DNA of 6,231 nucleotides. Source: Candidatus Baldrarchaeum yapensis. GTDB taxonomy: Archaea; Asgardarchaeota; Baldrarchaeia; Baldrarchaeales; Baldrarchaeaceae. Positions 1-5,826 of the stretch are shown here, piece after piece (the stretch's first letter is position 1; every line of letters starts with the position of its first letter). The stretch is from positions 1 to 6,231 of the forward strand of contig JAEOSH010000076.1 of the NCBI GenBank assembly GCA_016840465.1. The letters are read 5' to 3'. The notes beneath the pieces were generated by a model. The model searched no databases. It was not told the DNA's origin and was given only the letters and a program-made list of their open reading frames with translations. Both the position numbers and the translations under genes were made by a program.

Positions 1-227
1 GTGGTGGAGAGCCTTCCCGTCTCGGGGTTCATCGACGGGCTTTCGCGCGGGGAGCGGTGCTCCGCACATCCATCTGCCCCCTTTGCTCCGCCCTTTCGGG
101 CTTCCCTCCCTCTCACCGTCCCTCCCAACATCCCGGGCGGAACCTGCTCAACATAACGGAACCGTCCTTTATAAGGGTTTTAAAGGTTTTGAGGTTGCAA
201 AGGTGCATGAGGGCAACAAATGCAACA
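1..227. other. GC-rich stretch with no identifiable gene
   Basis: No product is recognisable here. Plus frame 1 is open from the left edge to a TAA at 154-156, and its first ~21 codons nearly all end in G or C (beginning VVESLPVSGFIDGLSRGE), so a gene tail entering from the left is possible but unproven. The minus strand is also open over part of this stretch, which GC-rich DNA does by chance. Small inverted repeats are visible: CCCGTC 16-21 with GACGGG 34-39, GGAGC 51-55 with GCTCC 59-63 around a 3-base loop, and GCCC/GGGC at 91-102, which reads as a GAAA tetraloop hairpin on the minus strand. A TATA-like TTTATAAG lies at 169-176, next to short direct repeats of the type AAGGTTTT at 175-192. 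Its target is unclear. Confidence 0.4.
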
Positions 228-293
228 CTATGCGTTTCTGCCCCTGCTCGATCCGGTCACCAGTGCAACCTTTCCTCTTATCTCCACGGGCAT
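228..293 (-). pseudogene. 5' fragment of a short-chain dehydrogenase/reductase (SDR)
   Basis: The fragment is 21 codons followed by TAG at 230-228. It contains RGKVALVTGSSRG, the first beta strand and glycine-rich NAD(P)-binding loop (TGxxxGxG) of classical SDR oxidoreductases, enzymes of about 250 residues. The loop is broken: after SSRG the expected Ile-Gly is missing, the reading continues R-N-A-stop, and no further SDR sequence is recognisable downstream. It begins 20 bases after the GTPase stop, so it was probably second in that transcript. GGTGA at 297-293, on the minus strand, overlaps the ATG at 293 and sits five bases before a GTG at 287. The GTG is therefore the better original start. 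Family assignment rests on the single N-terminal motif. The substrate cannot be inferred. Confidence 0.65.
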
Positions 294-312
294 CACCCGA
301 ACATAAGGCCCG

Positions 313-870
313 TCAGATGAACGGGATTGTGCGCGCCTCCGTTTTAGGCCTCACCTTCGTCATTTTCAGGATCATTTCAACAACCTTTTCGACATTCTCT
401 CCCGTGAGCGCGCTTGTTTCGATATACGGAACCTTCCTTCCCAGAAGTTCGGAAACCTCCGCTGCCACTCTCTCCCCCTCTTCCGGCATGACACATGCGT
501 GAGTCCCGCGCAGGTCTATCTTATTACCTATGAGTATCGTAGGGATCTTCTTCCAGCGCTCTATCAACTCTTGAACCCACACCTTAACGTTATTGAGGGT
601 CTCATGCCGTGACACATCAAAAACTATCAGCGCAATACGCGCCCCCTTATAGAATCCGCTGCGAATGTGCCGGAACCTGTGCTGCCCCGCGAGATCCCAA
701 AACATCAAGGTTACTTCCTCGTCATTCCTTTTCACATTCATGGATGAGATGTCAACACCGAGCGTCGGGAGATAATTCTCAGTCAGCGATTTCCCAAGAA
801 ACCTGCGCCTCAGGGTGGTCTTCCCCACTCCCCAATCTCCTATTATTACGACCTTCACTGCCCTGCGCAT
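313..870 (-). CDS. Ras/Rab-like small GTP-binding protein
   Basis: This is a complete 185-residue GTPase, the usual size for a single Ras-like domain. All five nucleotide-binding motifs are present: G1 P-loop GDWGVGKT (11-18), G2 threonine T36 in YLPTLGVD, G3 DLAGQ (59-63) with Q63 at the position of catalytic Ras Gln61, G4 NKID (116-119) and G5 ETSAL (151-155). The stretch WDLAGQHRFRHIRSGFYKGA closely follows the Rab switch II pattern. The C-terminus (ARTIPFI) has no cysteine, so it lacks a prenylation site, and there is no signal peptide or membrane segment. It should be a soluble GTP/GDP switch with unknown partners. The start ATG follows a TATA element by about 50 bases, giving a leader near 24 bases with a weak GGGTGG at 888-883. 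No activator or exchange-factor gene lies beside it. The family assignment is secure; the cellular role is not. Confidence 0.93.
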   Translation of the reverse strand: MRRAVKVVIIGDWGVGKTTLRRRFLGKSLTENYLPTLGVDISSMNVKRNDEEVTLMFWDLAGQHRFRHIRSGFYKGARIALIVFDVSRHETLNNVKVWVQELIERWKKIPTILIGNKIDLRGTHACVMPEEGERVAAEVSELLGRKVPYIETSALTGENVEKVVEMILKMTKVRPKTEARTIPFI

Positions 871-916
871 GGGCTCTCACGTCCACCCTTATCTGTAATA
901 TTTTGAAATTTCATAA

Positions 917-924
917 AATATAAA
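917..924 (-). promoter_or_regulatory. TATA element of the GTPase gene
   Basis: The minus strand reads TTTATATT, a near-consensus archaeal TATA box. With the usual ~26-base spacing, transcription would begin near 894, about 24 bases before the GTPase ATG at 870. The flanking DNA (900-930) is strongly AT-rich while the adjoining gene is not. This is inferred from sequence only. Confidence 0.6.
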
Positions 925-930
925 TCGACT

Positions 931-1273
931 CTTAAAAGTCCAATTGACCAAATACTATCGTAATGATCGGAACACAACTGCATCTCCGGCCACCACGAAA
1001 TGTATCCGTAAATTATATTAATCGGAAGGTAAGCGGGCAGATCTACGTTCCATACAAAATATTCTTACGGATCCGCACGATCGCCAACCGAAAACATCAG
1101 GCTTTTAGTTCCTATCAAGATTCCCGTATAAAGGTCACTGTTCCATTTCGCTGACCATAGAATCTCTCTAAAGTCGGCAAAAGACCCCGGCCCGAATTGT
1201 TGAACAAATGCATTGGTAAAATATGCTTACGGGCCCATGGATCAAAGCTCCCTCCTGTACAATATGCATCATT
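931..1273. other. Intergenic region between divergent GTPase and DUF362 genes
   Basis: I find no supported gene on either strand. A 63-codon open frame at 963-1154 (+) resembles nothing I know, has no ribosome-binding site and shows no codon bias. TATA-like sequences occur at 1009-1020 (AAATTATATTAA within an AT-rich run), 1125-1132 (GTATAAAG) and 1217-1224 (AAAATATG). The last could serve the structured element that follows. Confidence 0.4.
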
Positions 1274-1284
1274 TGTGATAATAC

Positions 1285-1332
1285 GAGGAGGAATTTTCCG
1301 ACGGGCGCCCTGTTGGGCGCGTCTTCCTTCTC
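1285..1332 (+). ncRNA. Long stem-loop upstream of DUF362, possibly a structured RNA
   Basis: GAGGAGGAA (1285-1293) pairs over nine positions with TTCCTTCTC (1324-1332), including one G-T wobble. Inside it GAC (1300-1302) pairs with GTC (1321-1323), then GCGCCC (1305-1310) pairs with GGGCGC (1315-1320) around a TGTT loop. That gives 18 pairs, with unpaired bases only on the left arm (1294-1299 and 1303-1304). Directly after it, 1333-1362 (AGGTCACGGGTTC... then GTGTCACCA) resembles the variable loop, T arm and CCA end of a tRNA, and a T5 run lies at 1368-1372. It could be a small RNA, a leader structure for DUF362 or a decayed tRNA. Being transcribed is an inference. Confidence 0.35.
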
Positions 1333-1408
1333 AGGTCACGGGTTCCGATCCGGGTGTCACCAGATATCTTTTTCCAAGGGGGCGACATACACTATATGGG
1401 TGAGTTTT

Positions 1409-2698
1409 GTGCCCCGCGTTGTCATTCGGGAGATAGATGAGGACCCTAAGGACACCATTCTCCACATATTTGAAGAATTCGAGAATGTCGGCAATAAACT
1501 CTCGAAAAGCGAAAGAGTTTTCATAAAAATAAATGCAGTTGACTTCAGAAAGGGGTGTTACACTTCCCCCGAGATTCTCGACGCGGCAATACGTGCAATT
1601 CGAGAGCATGGGGTAAGGCGCATCTACGTAATGGACAACTCAACACAGGGAAACTTCACGCGGCTCGTGTTTCACGCCACCGGAATCATAGACGTTGTAA
1701 AGAAGAATGGAGCGAAACCTCTCTACTTGGATGAGGAAAAGAGCATTAAGGTATCGATAGGCGGGAACGGGTACGAGGTTGACTTTCCGAGAGTCCTTTA
1801 CGAGGCTTTGATCAAGAACAGGGAGGGTAACTTCTACCTTAATCTTCCAAAACTCAAGACCCACACCATGACGACGGTCACGCTCGGGATGAAAAACCAG
1901 ATGGGGCTACTCTATCATGATGATAGGAGGATTCATCACAACGCAATGGAACTCCACAAACTCATAGTGGACATTTACGAGTTTGTAAGGCCGGATTTCA
2001 CGATAATTGACGGCAAAGTTGCCATAGTGAATGGACACTACCCGCTGGAGGCCAGACTCGATAAGTACATCATTCCGATGAACATTCTCATCGGAGGGGA
2101 TGATACCGTTGCGGTGGACGCAGTGGGCGCGAGGGTGCTCGGATACACAATGGAAGAGGTGGAGCATCTGAAAATTGCGCATGAGAGGGGGTTGGGTTGT
2201 GCCGACCTCGAAAAGATAGAGGTGGTGGGGGATCTTTCGAGGTTCCGGGAGAAGTATCCCCATATGTTCATAGGGACGTTTCCGAGTGATGTGAAGATTG
2301 TCGAGGGAAAGGAGCAGGCGTGCATCGAGGGCTGTAAGGGGAACACGCTGATGGTGCTGGAGATGTTGCATGTCGACTACGGAGGGCACGGTCCCTTCTC
2401 GATAGTTTTCGGAAAGGGAATAGACAGAGGCGATCTCGAGGATCTCCCCACACCGATAATGGTTGTAGGACCGTGTGCCGTTGACGAGGTGGGCGCCTAC
2501 TTGCAGGAGAAATACGGCAGGAAGAACGTTGTCCTCATAAGGTTCTGCAACGACCTTGCGGCGGTCACCGACACACTGCTCAAGTTCATGGGAATTAAGG
2601 CAACGAGAGTCGTGCCGATGAGCCCCCTGAAGGTAATATTCCTATGGATTCTGTCGAAGCTTCACGGCTCGAGGGCTCACATCCCGTCGATCTTCTAG
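1409..2698 (+). CDS. DUF362 domain-containing protein
   Basis: The 429-residue protein belongs to the DUF362 family, whose biochemical role is not established. Some members carry iron-sulfur domains. Hallmarks seen: NLPKLKTH (145-152) followed by KNQMG (162-166), IIDGKVAIVNG (199-209), the segment from GGDDTVAVDAVG to LGY (229-246), and a C-terminal half with CIEGC (305-309), VVGPCAV (352-358) and FCND (379-382). No ferredoxin CxxCxxC motif, signal peptide or membrane segment is present, so it is probably cytosolic. The frame is open back to 1223, but residues encoded before 1400 look unlike protein and overlap the stem-loop. GTG 1409 is chosen because GGTGA at 1399-1403 sits five bases upstream; GTG 1400 is the alternative. 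The next relic begins two bases after the stop, suggesting a former operon. No convincing TATA box is visible. Confidence 0.88.
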   Translation: MPRVVIREIDEDPKDTILHIFEEFENVGNKLSKSERVFIKINAVDFRKGCYTSPEILDAAIRAIREHGVRRIYVMDNSTQGNFTRLVFHATGIIDVVKKNGAKPLYLDEEKSIKVSIGGNGYEVDFPRVLYEALIKNREGNFYLNLPKLKTHTMTTVTLGMKNQMGLLYHDDRRIHHNAMELHKLIVDIYEFVRPDFTIIDGKVAIVNGHYPLEARLDKYIIPMNILIGGDDTVAVDAVGARVLGYTMEEVEHLKIAHERGLGCADLEKIEVVGDLSRFREKYPHMFIGTFPSDVKIVEGKEQACIEGCKGNTLMVLEMLHVDYGGHGPFSIVFGKGIDRGDLEDLPTPIMVVGPCAVDEVGAYLQEKYGRKNVVLIRFCNDLAAVTDTLLKFMGIKATRVVPMSPLKVIFLWILSKLHGSRAHIPSIF

Positions 2699-2699
2699 C

Positions 2700-3066
2700 G
2701 TGAGGGAGCCCAATGTGGGAATCTCGATAAATTACATGGAGGGAGTCAGGGCAATTGTTAAAAGAGGAAAATACGCGGTTGCAAGTGTGCGATTCCTCCA
2801 TCCAGAGTTTTTGCTCTTGTGATGAATCTTCAGGGAGGATGAATTCGAAAATGTGGACGTGATAGAGGCAGAGAAGGGATTCAGGTTACTGACGTTTGGC
2901 ATACCCTCCCTTTTGATCTCATGAGCTTTCTTGCAAAGTAGCGGGCGCGCTCGTGGAGAAGGGAGTAAGTATATTGGCGATCTCTTCGTACTCAGCCGAT
3001 TATTTTCTGGTTAGGGACAAGGATTCGGAAAAAACGATTTCTGCGCTCAAAAGTCTGGTTTTTATC
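2700..3066 (+). pseudogene. Decayed ACT-domain protein (COG3603-like)
   Basis: Reading across frames gives a recognisable small ACT-domain protein. The frame from GTG 2700 yields GKYAVASVRFLHPEF, then two adjacent TGA stops (2820-2825), then in the same frame EDEFENVDVIEAEKGFRLLT and FGIP. The frame then slips by one base to PFDLMSFLAK (2909-2938), meets TAG, and slips again to VAGALVEKGVSILAISSY and SADYFLVRDKDSEKTISALK (2938-3055). The pattern 'GFRLLTF, FD, LVEKGVSI-AISSY-DY-LVR' fits the tandem ACT fold of COG3603 proteins, small ligand-binding, probably amino-acid-sensing, domains. At least two stops and two one-base deletions inactivate it. It begins two bases after DUF362 and runs without a gap into the mtrH relic. 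Family identity is fairly secure; function is inferred. Confidence 0.75.
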
Positions 3067-3516
3067 GTGAAGAAGGAGCAGCAGTTTCGACGGAGTAACA
3101 TATTCTACAAGGGACATAGGATGATAATGCTTGACGAAAGAAGAGGGGAGTTTGAAAGAGAAGGGTGAAGGAACTTCTCAAAGGGAGGAGTTATCCGAAA
3201 TGAGGAAATCCGGAATAGTCGACGGCTGCTGTTCCATCCCGACGCGTTTGAGAAGTTCATAGAGTTCGCCGCCGGAATCATCGAGGAGGGCATTACAATA
3301 GATGGTGCTACCGAGGAAGTCAGGATGGTGGGCGCAAGGTATGTTTCGGAGGTGGAGGCTTGCCGATAGGATCATATACAATTCGATTGTTCCGCAAACA
3401 AAGGAAAGCGAGATCTCGGCGATAAGGGAGGCAGGAATAATGCCCGCAATACTCCTAACACTAAACTCCACGAGGCTCACAATGAATGGACGTCTCAGCG
3501 TGCTAGACATTTTTAA
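3067..3516 (+). pseudogene. mtrH: Decayed MtrH-like methyltransferase (5' and 3' truncated)
   Basis: Several frames together spell the N-terminal and central part of MtrH, which moves the methyl group of methyl-tetrahydromethanopterin to a corrinoid. The pieces are IFYKGHRMIMLDERRGEF (frame of 3100), VKELLK (3165), EELSEM and SGIVD (3185-3223, with GNP in another frame at 3204-3212), HPDAFEKFIEFAAGI and DGATEEVRMVGARYVSEV (3235-3352), and LADRIIYNSIVPQTKE with IREAGIMPAILLTLNS (3359-3472). One extra base near 3353-3358 separates the last two pieces. The ~20-residue substrate-loop region between the start and IFYKGHR is missing, as is roughly the last third of a usual ~310-residue protein. The relic runs into the promoter of the acyl-CoA synthetase. 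It cannot make an active enzyme. Confidence 0.8.
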
Positions 3517-3538
3517 ATAATCTAGAATCTAAATATTG

Positions 3539-3546
3539 TTATAAAT
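3539..3546 (+). promoter_or_regulatory. TATA element of the acyl-CoA synthetase gene
   Basis: TTATAAAT is a good archaeal TATA box. Typical spacing puts the transcription start near 3566-3570, which lies downstream of the ATG at 3559 and would favour GTG 3592 as the true start. A second candidate, TTTAAATA at 3512-3519, would start transcription near 3540 and would allow ATG 3559. The two cannot be separated by sequence alone. Confidence 0.5.
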
Positions 3547-3558
3547 TTACGTAAAAGA

Positions 3559-5343
3559 ATGATAATTATTAAGGAACGGGGGCAGAAAGGCGTGACTGAG
3601 GAAGTACCCGGCTACAAGGAATATCAACTTACCATTGATAAAATTCTCCAATATGGACTCTTCATAGCACCCGAGCAGAAACTCGTGTATGCACCAGCAA
3701 ATCTGCCAAGAAAGGAATTCACATATATGGACTTTGCGGACCGCGTTAACAGGCTTGGTGCGGTTCTCGAGGAACTCGGAGTAAAGCGCGCCGATGGACC
3801 TTGGAAAATGGGAACTCGTGTTGCAATCATGGACTGGAACTCCATAAGGTACCAAGAACTTCTCTATTCTGTCCCCATGTATGGCGCCGTGGCTAATACC
3901 ATAAACATAAGGCTTGCTCCCCTAGAGATCTTATACACGCTTACCGTGACAAAGCCGGAGGTACTTTTCATACATACAGATTTCTCTCAATATGTGGACA
4001 AGATACTCGAACAGATTAAGAGCATAAAGCATGTTGTGATAATGAGCGATCAAATTACGTGCACCGGAAAGGGCGAAATTCCAGAGATCAAGGTCCCATC
4101 TGGTGTGAAGGTTCATGAGTATGAGGATCTGATAAAGAGCGTGGGCAAAGGGGAGTACAACTGGCCGGAACTGGATGAAAACGTTGTTGCCACTTTCTTC
4201 TTTACCTCTGGGACTACGGGACTACCTAAGGGGGTTTATCACACACATAGGCAGATAGTACTAGCAACCTTACAACTTCTGGCTGCTCAAGCAATGGAGC
4301 CGATAAATATAACAAGTAGAGACATCGTGCTGGTTCTAGTACCATACTTCCACATAGTTGGATGGGGTACTCCGTATACGAGTATTTGCGGCGGCGTGAA
4401 AATGGTATTTCCGGGAAGATATGTGTGGGATCATATAGCTAAACTGATTCCAGAGTTGGTGGCGGAGGCAAGGAAGATCGATGGGAAAGTCGTAGCGTCC
4501 GGAGTACCAACTATGCTGTACCTGATATTGCAAGAACTCAAGAAATTGGGAGTCACGGATTTAAGAGGATTCCAGTTCGGGTACGGGGGTTCCGCATTAC
4601 CCCTTTCCCTCTACGAGGAAGCCAAGAAGATGGGAATCGAAATAGTCACGGGCTACGGTCCGACGGAAACCGGGATGACCGCAATAACTAGAATGATTTT
4701 CATCCCGAGAATGTGGATGAAAATGGGATGGGATCCTGAGAAAATGAGAGACTACTTCGTCACAAAGAACTCTTTGGGAGTTCCTGTACCGTTATCCTTC
4801 GTAAAGGTTGTCGATGAAGAAGGTAGAGAGCTACCACAGGATGGAAAGACCCCAGGTAGACTGCTTTTCTGGTCTCCCTCAATTACACGAGAGTATTATA
4901 ATGATCCTGAGAAAACCAAGAGGGCATGGCGTTTTGGCTACTTTGACATAGATGACGTAGCTATTATTGATGAATACGGAAGTGTGCTCTTCGTTGACAG
5001 AGTAAAAGACGTGATAAAAAGTGGGGGCGAGTGGGTACCTTCAACGAGGGTGGAAGCGTTTATTTCTACGCATCCAGCGGTTGCTGAAGTTGCCGTGATT
5101 GGGGTGCCTCATCCCAAGTGGGTTGAAAGACCTGTGGCCATAGTTGCGCTCAAGCCGGGATATTCTCTGACCGAGGAGGAATTGAAGGACTATCTAACGA
5201 AAAACTTCGTTGAAAAGGGCGAGATGCCCAAGTGGTGGATCCCCGATAAAATAATATTTGAGCGTGAACTTCCAAAGACGGCCACCGCTAAGATAGATAA
5301 GCTTGCACTGAAAGAGAAATATAAGGACCTAAAATTAGAGTGA
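3559..5343 (+). CDS. AMP-forming fatty acyl-CoA synthetase
   Basis: This 594-residue member of the ANL adenylating superfamily joins a carboxylic acid to CoA via an acyl-AMP. Core motifs: the ATP-binding loop FTSGTTGLPKGV (215-226), GYGPTET (365-371), D466 in the A7 region, DRVKDVIKSGGEWV (480-493), and near the C-terminus LPKTATAK with catalytic lysine K578. SGGEW and HPAVAEVAVIGVPHPKW are typical of the medium/long-chain fatty-acid branch. Two positions differ from the usual pattern: the A7 Thr-Gly-Asp reads Ile-Asp-Asp, and TGK reads TAK. No membrane segment is seen. ATG 3559 has no ribosome-binding site. In-frame GTG 3592 (583 residues, starting TEEVPGYKEYQLTIDKIL) fits the TATA element and the usual family start better. 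It is probably transcribed alone, for fatty-acid activation. Chain-length preference is not readable. Confidence 0.93.
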   Translation: MIIIKERGQKGVTEEVPGYKEYQLTIDKILQYGLFIAPEQKLVYAPANLPRKEFTYMDFADRVNRLGAVLEELGVKRADGPWKMGTRVAIMDWNSIRYQELLYSVPMYGAVANTINIRLAPLEILYTLTVTKPEVLFIHTDFSQYVDKILEQIKSIKHVVIMSDQITCTGKGEIPEIKVPSGVKVHEYEDLIKSVGKGEYNWPELDENVVATFFFTSGTTGLPKGVYHTHRQIVLATLQLLAAQAMEPINITSRDIVLVLVPYFHIVGWGTPYTSICGGVKMVFPGRYVWDHIAKLIPELVAEARKIDGKVVASGVPTMLYLILQELKKLGVTDLRGFQFGYGGSALPLSLYEEAKKMGIEIVTGYGPTETGMTAITRMIFIPRMWMKMGWDPEKMRDYFVTKNSLGVPVPLSFVKVVDEEGRELPQDGKTPGRLLFWSPSITREYYNDPEKTKRAWRFGYFDIDDVAIIDEYGSVLFVDRVKDVIKSGGEWVPSTRVEAFISTHPAVAEVAVIGVPHPKWVERPVAIVALKPGYSLTEEELKDYLTKNFVEKGEMPKWWIPDKIIFERELPKTATAKIDKLALKEKYKDLKLE

Positions 5344-5366
5344 CTCGAATAAAAACACCTTCTGCT

Positions 5367-5394
5367 TCTTTCATCTTTTTTGCATTTATTTTAC
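5367..5394 (+). terminator. T-rich transcription terminator after acyl-CoA synthetase
   Basis: Just after the stop codon the plus strand is rich in T, with TTTTTT at 5375-5380 and TTTATTTTA at 5384-5392 (coordinates within a base or two). Archaeal RNA polymerase terminates at such tracts without needing a hairpin, and no hairpin is visible here. Confidence 0.55.
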
Positions 5395-5721
5395 CTTCAC
5401 ATTGCGCCCATGACGATCGGTTTAAACATTCTTATTATCCTAGGCTAGTGATACACACCCGTTTTTCTAAAATAGTAGGCTGGTCATATTATGGCAATAA
5501 AAATTACAATAAAACATGGAGGGCTTACAGAAGAGGAGTGCGTTCCAGAGTAATGTTTGCAACAAAGGATGAGCTTTTAGCATCCTACTTGGAAGTTCTT
5601 GACATTCCTTATCACGGCATCGCGGCACCGCTAAGGTTGTAGTAGATGTCGTAGTAAGTTTTGCATTGCATAGAGAACGATATGCGACTGTGAACTCTCA
5701 GCACCGAGAACTTTGGAGGCC
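5395..5721. other. Intergenic stretch with scattered coding remnants
   Basis: No intact gene is present. A TATA-like GTTTAAAC lies at 5419-5426. Besides the remnant described at 5491-5642, plus frame 2 is open from about 5612 to a TAA at 5723-5725 and includes KVVVDVVVSFALH, which may be a continuation of that remnant in a shifted frame. TCTC/GAGA inverted arms flank AGCACC near 5697-5710, on the side where a right end of the adjoining TnpB relic would be expected. Confidence 0.35.
5491..5642 (+). pseudogene. Unidentified broken coding remnant
   Basis: ATG 5491 gives MAIKITIKHGGLTEEE and stops at TAA 5551-5553. The overlapping frame, open from about 5340 to TAG 5641-5643, reads RVMFATKDELLASYLEVL and DIPYHGI, which has protein-like composition. 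The two read like the start and first beta-alpha unit of a Rossmann-type protein joined by a frameshift. The pattern 'RG..V.FATKDE...YL..L.IPYHGI' loosely recalls the N-terminal half of GT-B glycosyltransferases, but I do not recognise the family with confidence. The part of the longer frame before 5490 crosses the T-rich terminator and is unlikely to be coding. Confidence 0.25.
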
Positions 5722-5741
5722 TTAAGCATTTCGGGGTTCGA

Positions 5742-5771
5742 CGGATGTCCGCATTGGTGAGCGCACATCCG
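5742..5771 (-). repeat. Hairpin over the 3' end of the tnpB relic
   Basis: CGGATGTCCGC (5742-5752) pairs with GCGCACATCCG (5761-5771) at 10 of 11 positions around the loop ATTGGTGA. It covers the last codons before the tnpB stop. IS200/IS605 elements carry subterminal hairpins at the right end, and the guide RNA of TnpB (omega RNA) is made from the 3' end of tnpB and adjoining DNA. This hairpin could be a remnant of either. That role is inferred from position. Confidence 0.45.
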
Positions 5772-5793
5772 CCTTGGGGCGTATCACCCTTCT

Positions 5794-5826
5794 GAGCTCG
5801 TCCCTTTCGGGGTAACCCCCGAGCTC
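5794..5826 (-). repeat. Nested inverted repeat inside the tnpB relic
   Basis: GAGCTCG (5794-5800) is complementary to CGAGCTC (5820-5826), and GGGG (5809-5812) to CCCC (5816-5819) lies between them. Together with the hairpin at 5742-5771 it makes the tnpB tail highly foldable, as omega RNA scaffolds are. Part of this may just reflect GC-rich coding sequence. Confidence 0.3.

Noticed and set aside
83-502. Long plus-strand ORF over the GTPase 3' end
   Set aside because: It is antisense to the well-supported GTPase and the SDR relic, with arginine/serine/proline-rich composition and no recognisable motif.
1004-1072. 8-base inverted repeat ATCCGTAA / TTACGGAT
   Set aside because: With a 53-base gap in a ~470-base region, one such match is expected by chance.
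1274-1362. A tRNA gene with a CCA end
   Set aside because: There is no D arm, the anticodon stem has a loop of the wrong size, and the T loop lacks the standard TTCRA pattern. The T stem also fails at its third pair. Kept only as a structured-element finding.
1223-1408. N-terminal extension of the DUF362 ORF
   Set aside because: The residues have non-protein-like composition and overlap the stem-loop. A GGTGA site points to GTG 1409 as the start.
1907-2389. Antisense ORFs of 160 and 102 codons inside DUF362
   Set aside because: They lie wholly opposite a conserved gene and are explained as shadows of its codon bias.
2820-2825. Tandem TGA codons read as recoding (selenocysteine)
   Set aside because: The same gene also has two frameshifts and a TAG, and no conserved redox site falls there, so ordinary decay is the simpler reading.
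2939-2941. TAG as pyrrolysine in the ACT gene
   Set aside because: Homologous sequence resumes in a different frame at this point (VAGALVEKG), so the TAG results from a frameshift rather than recoding.
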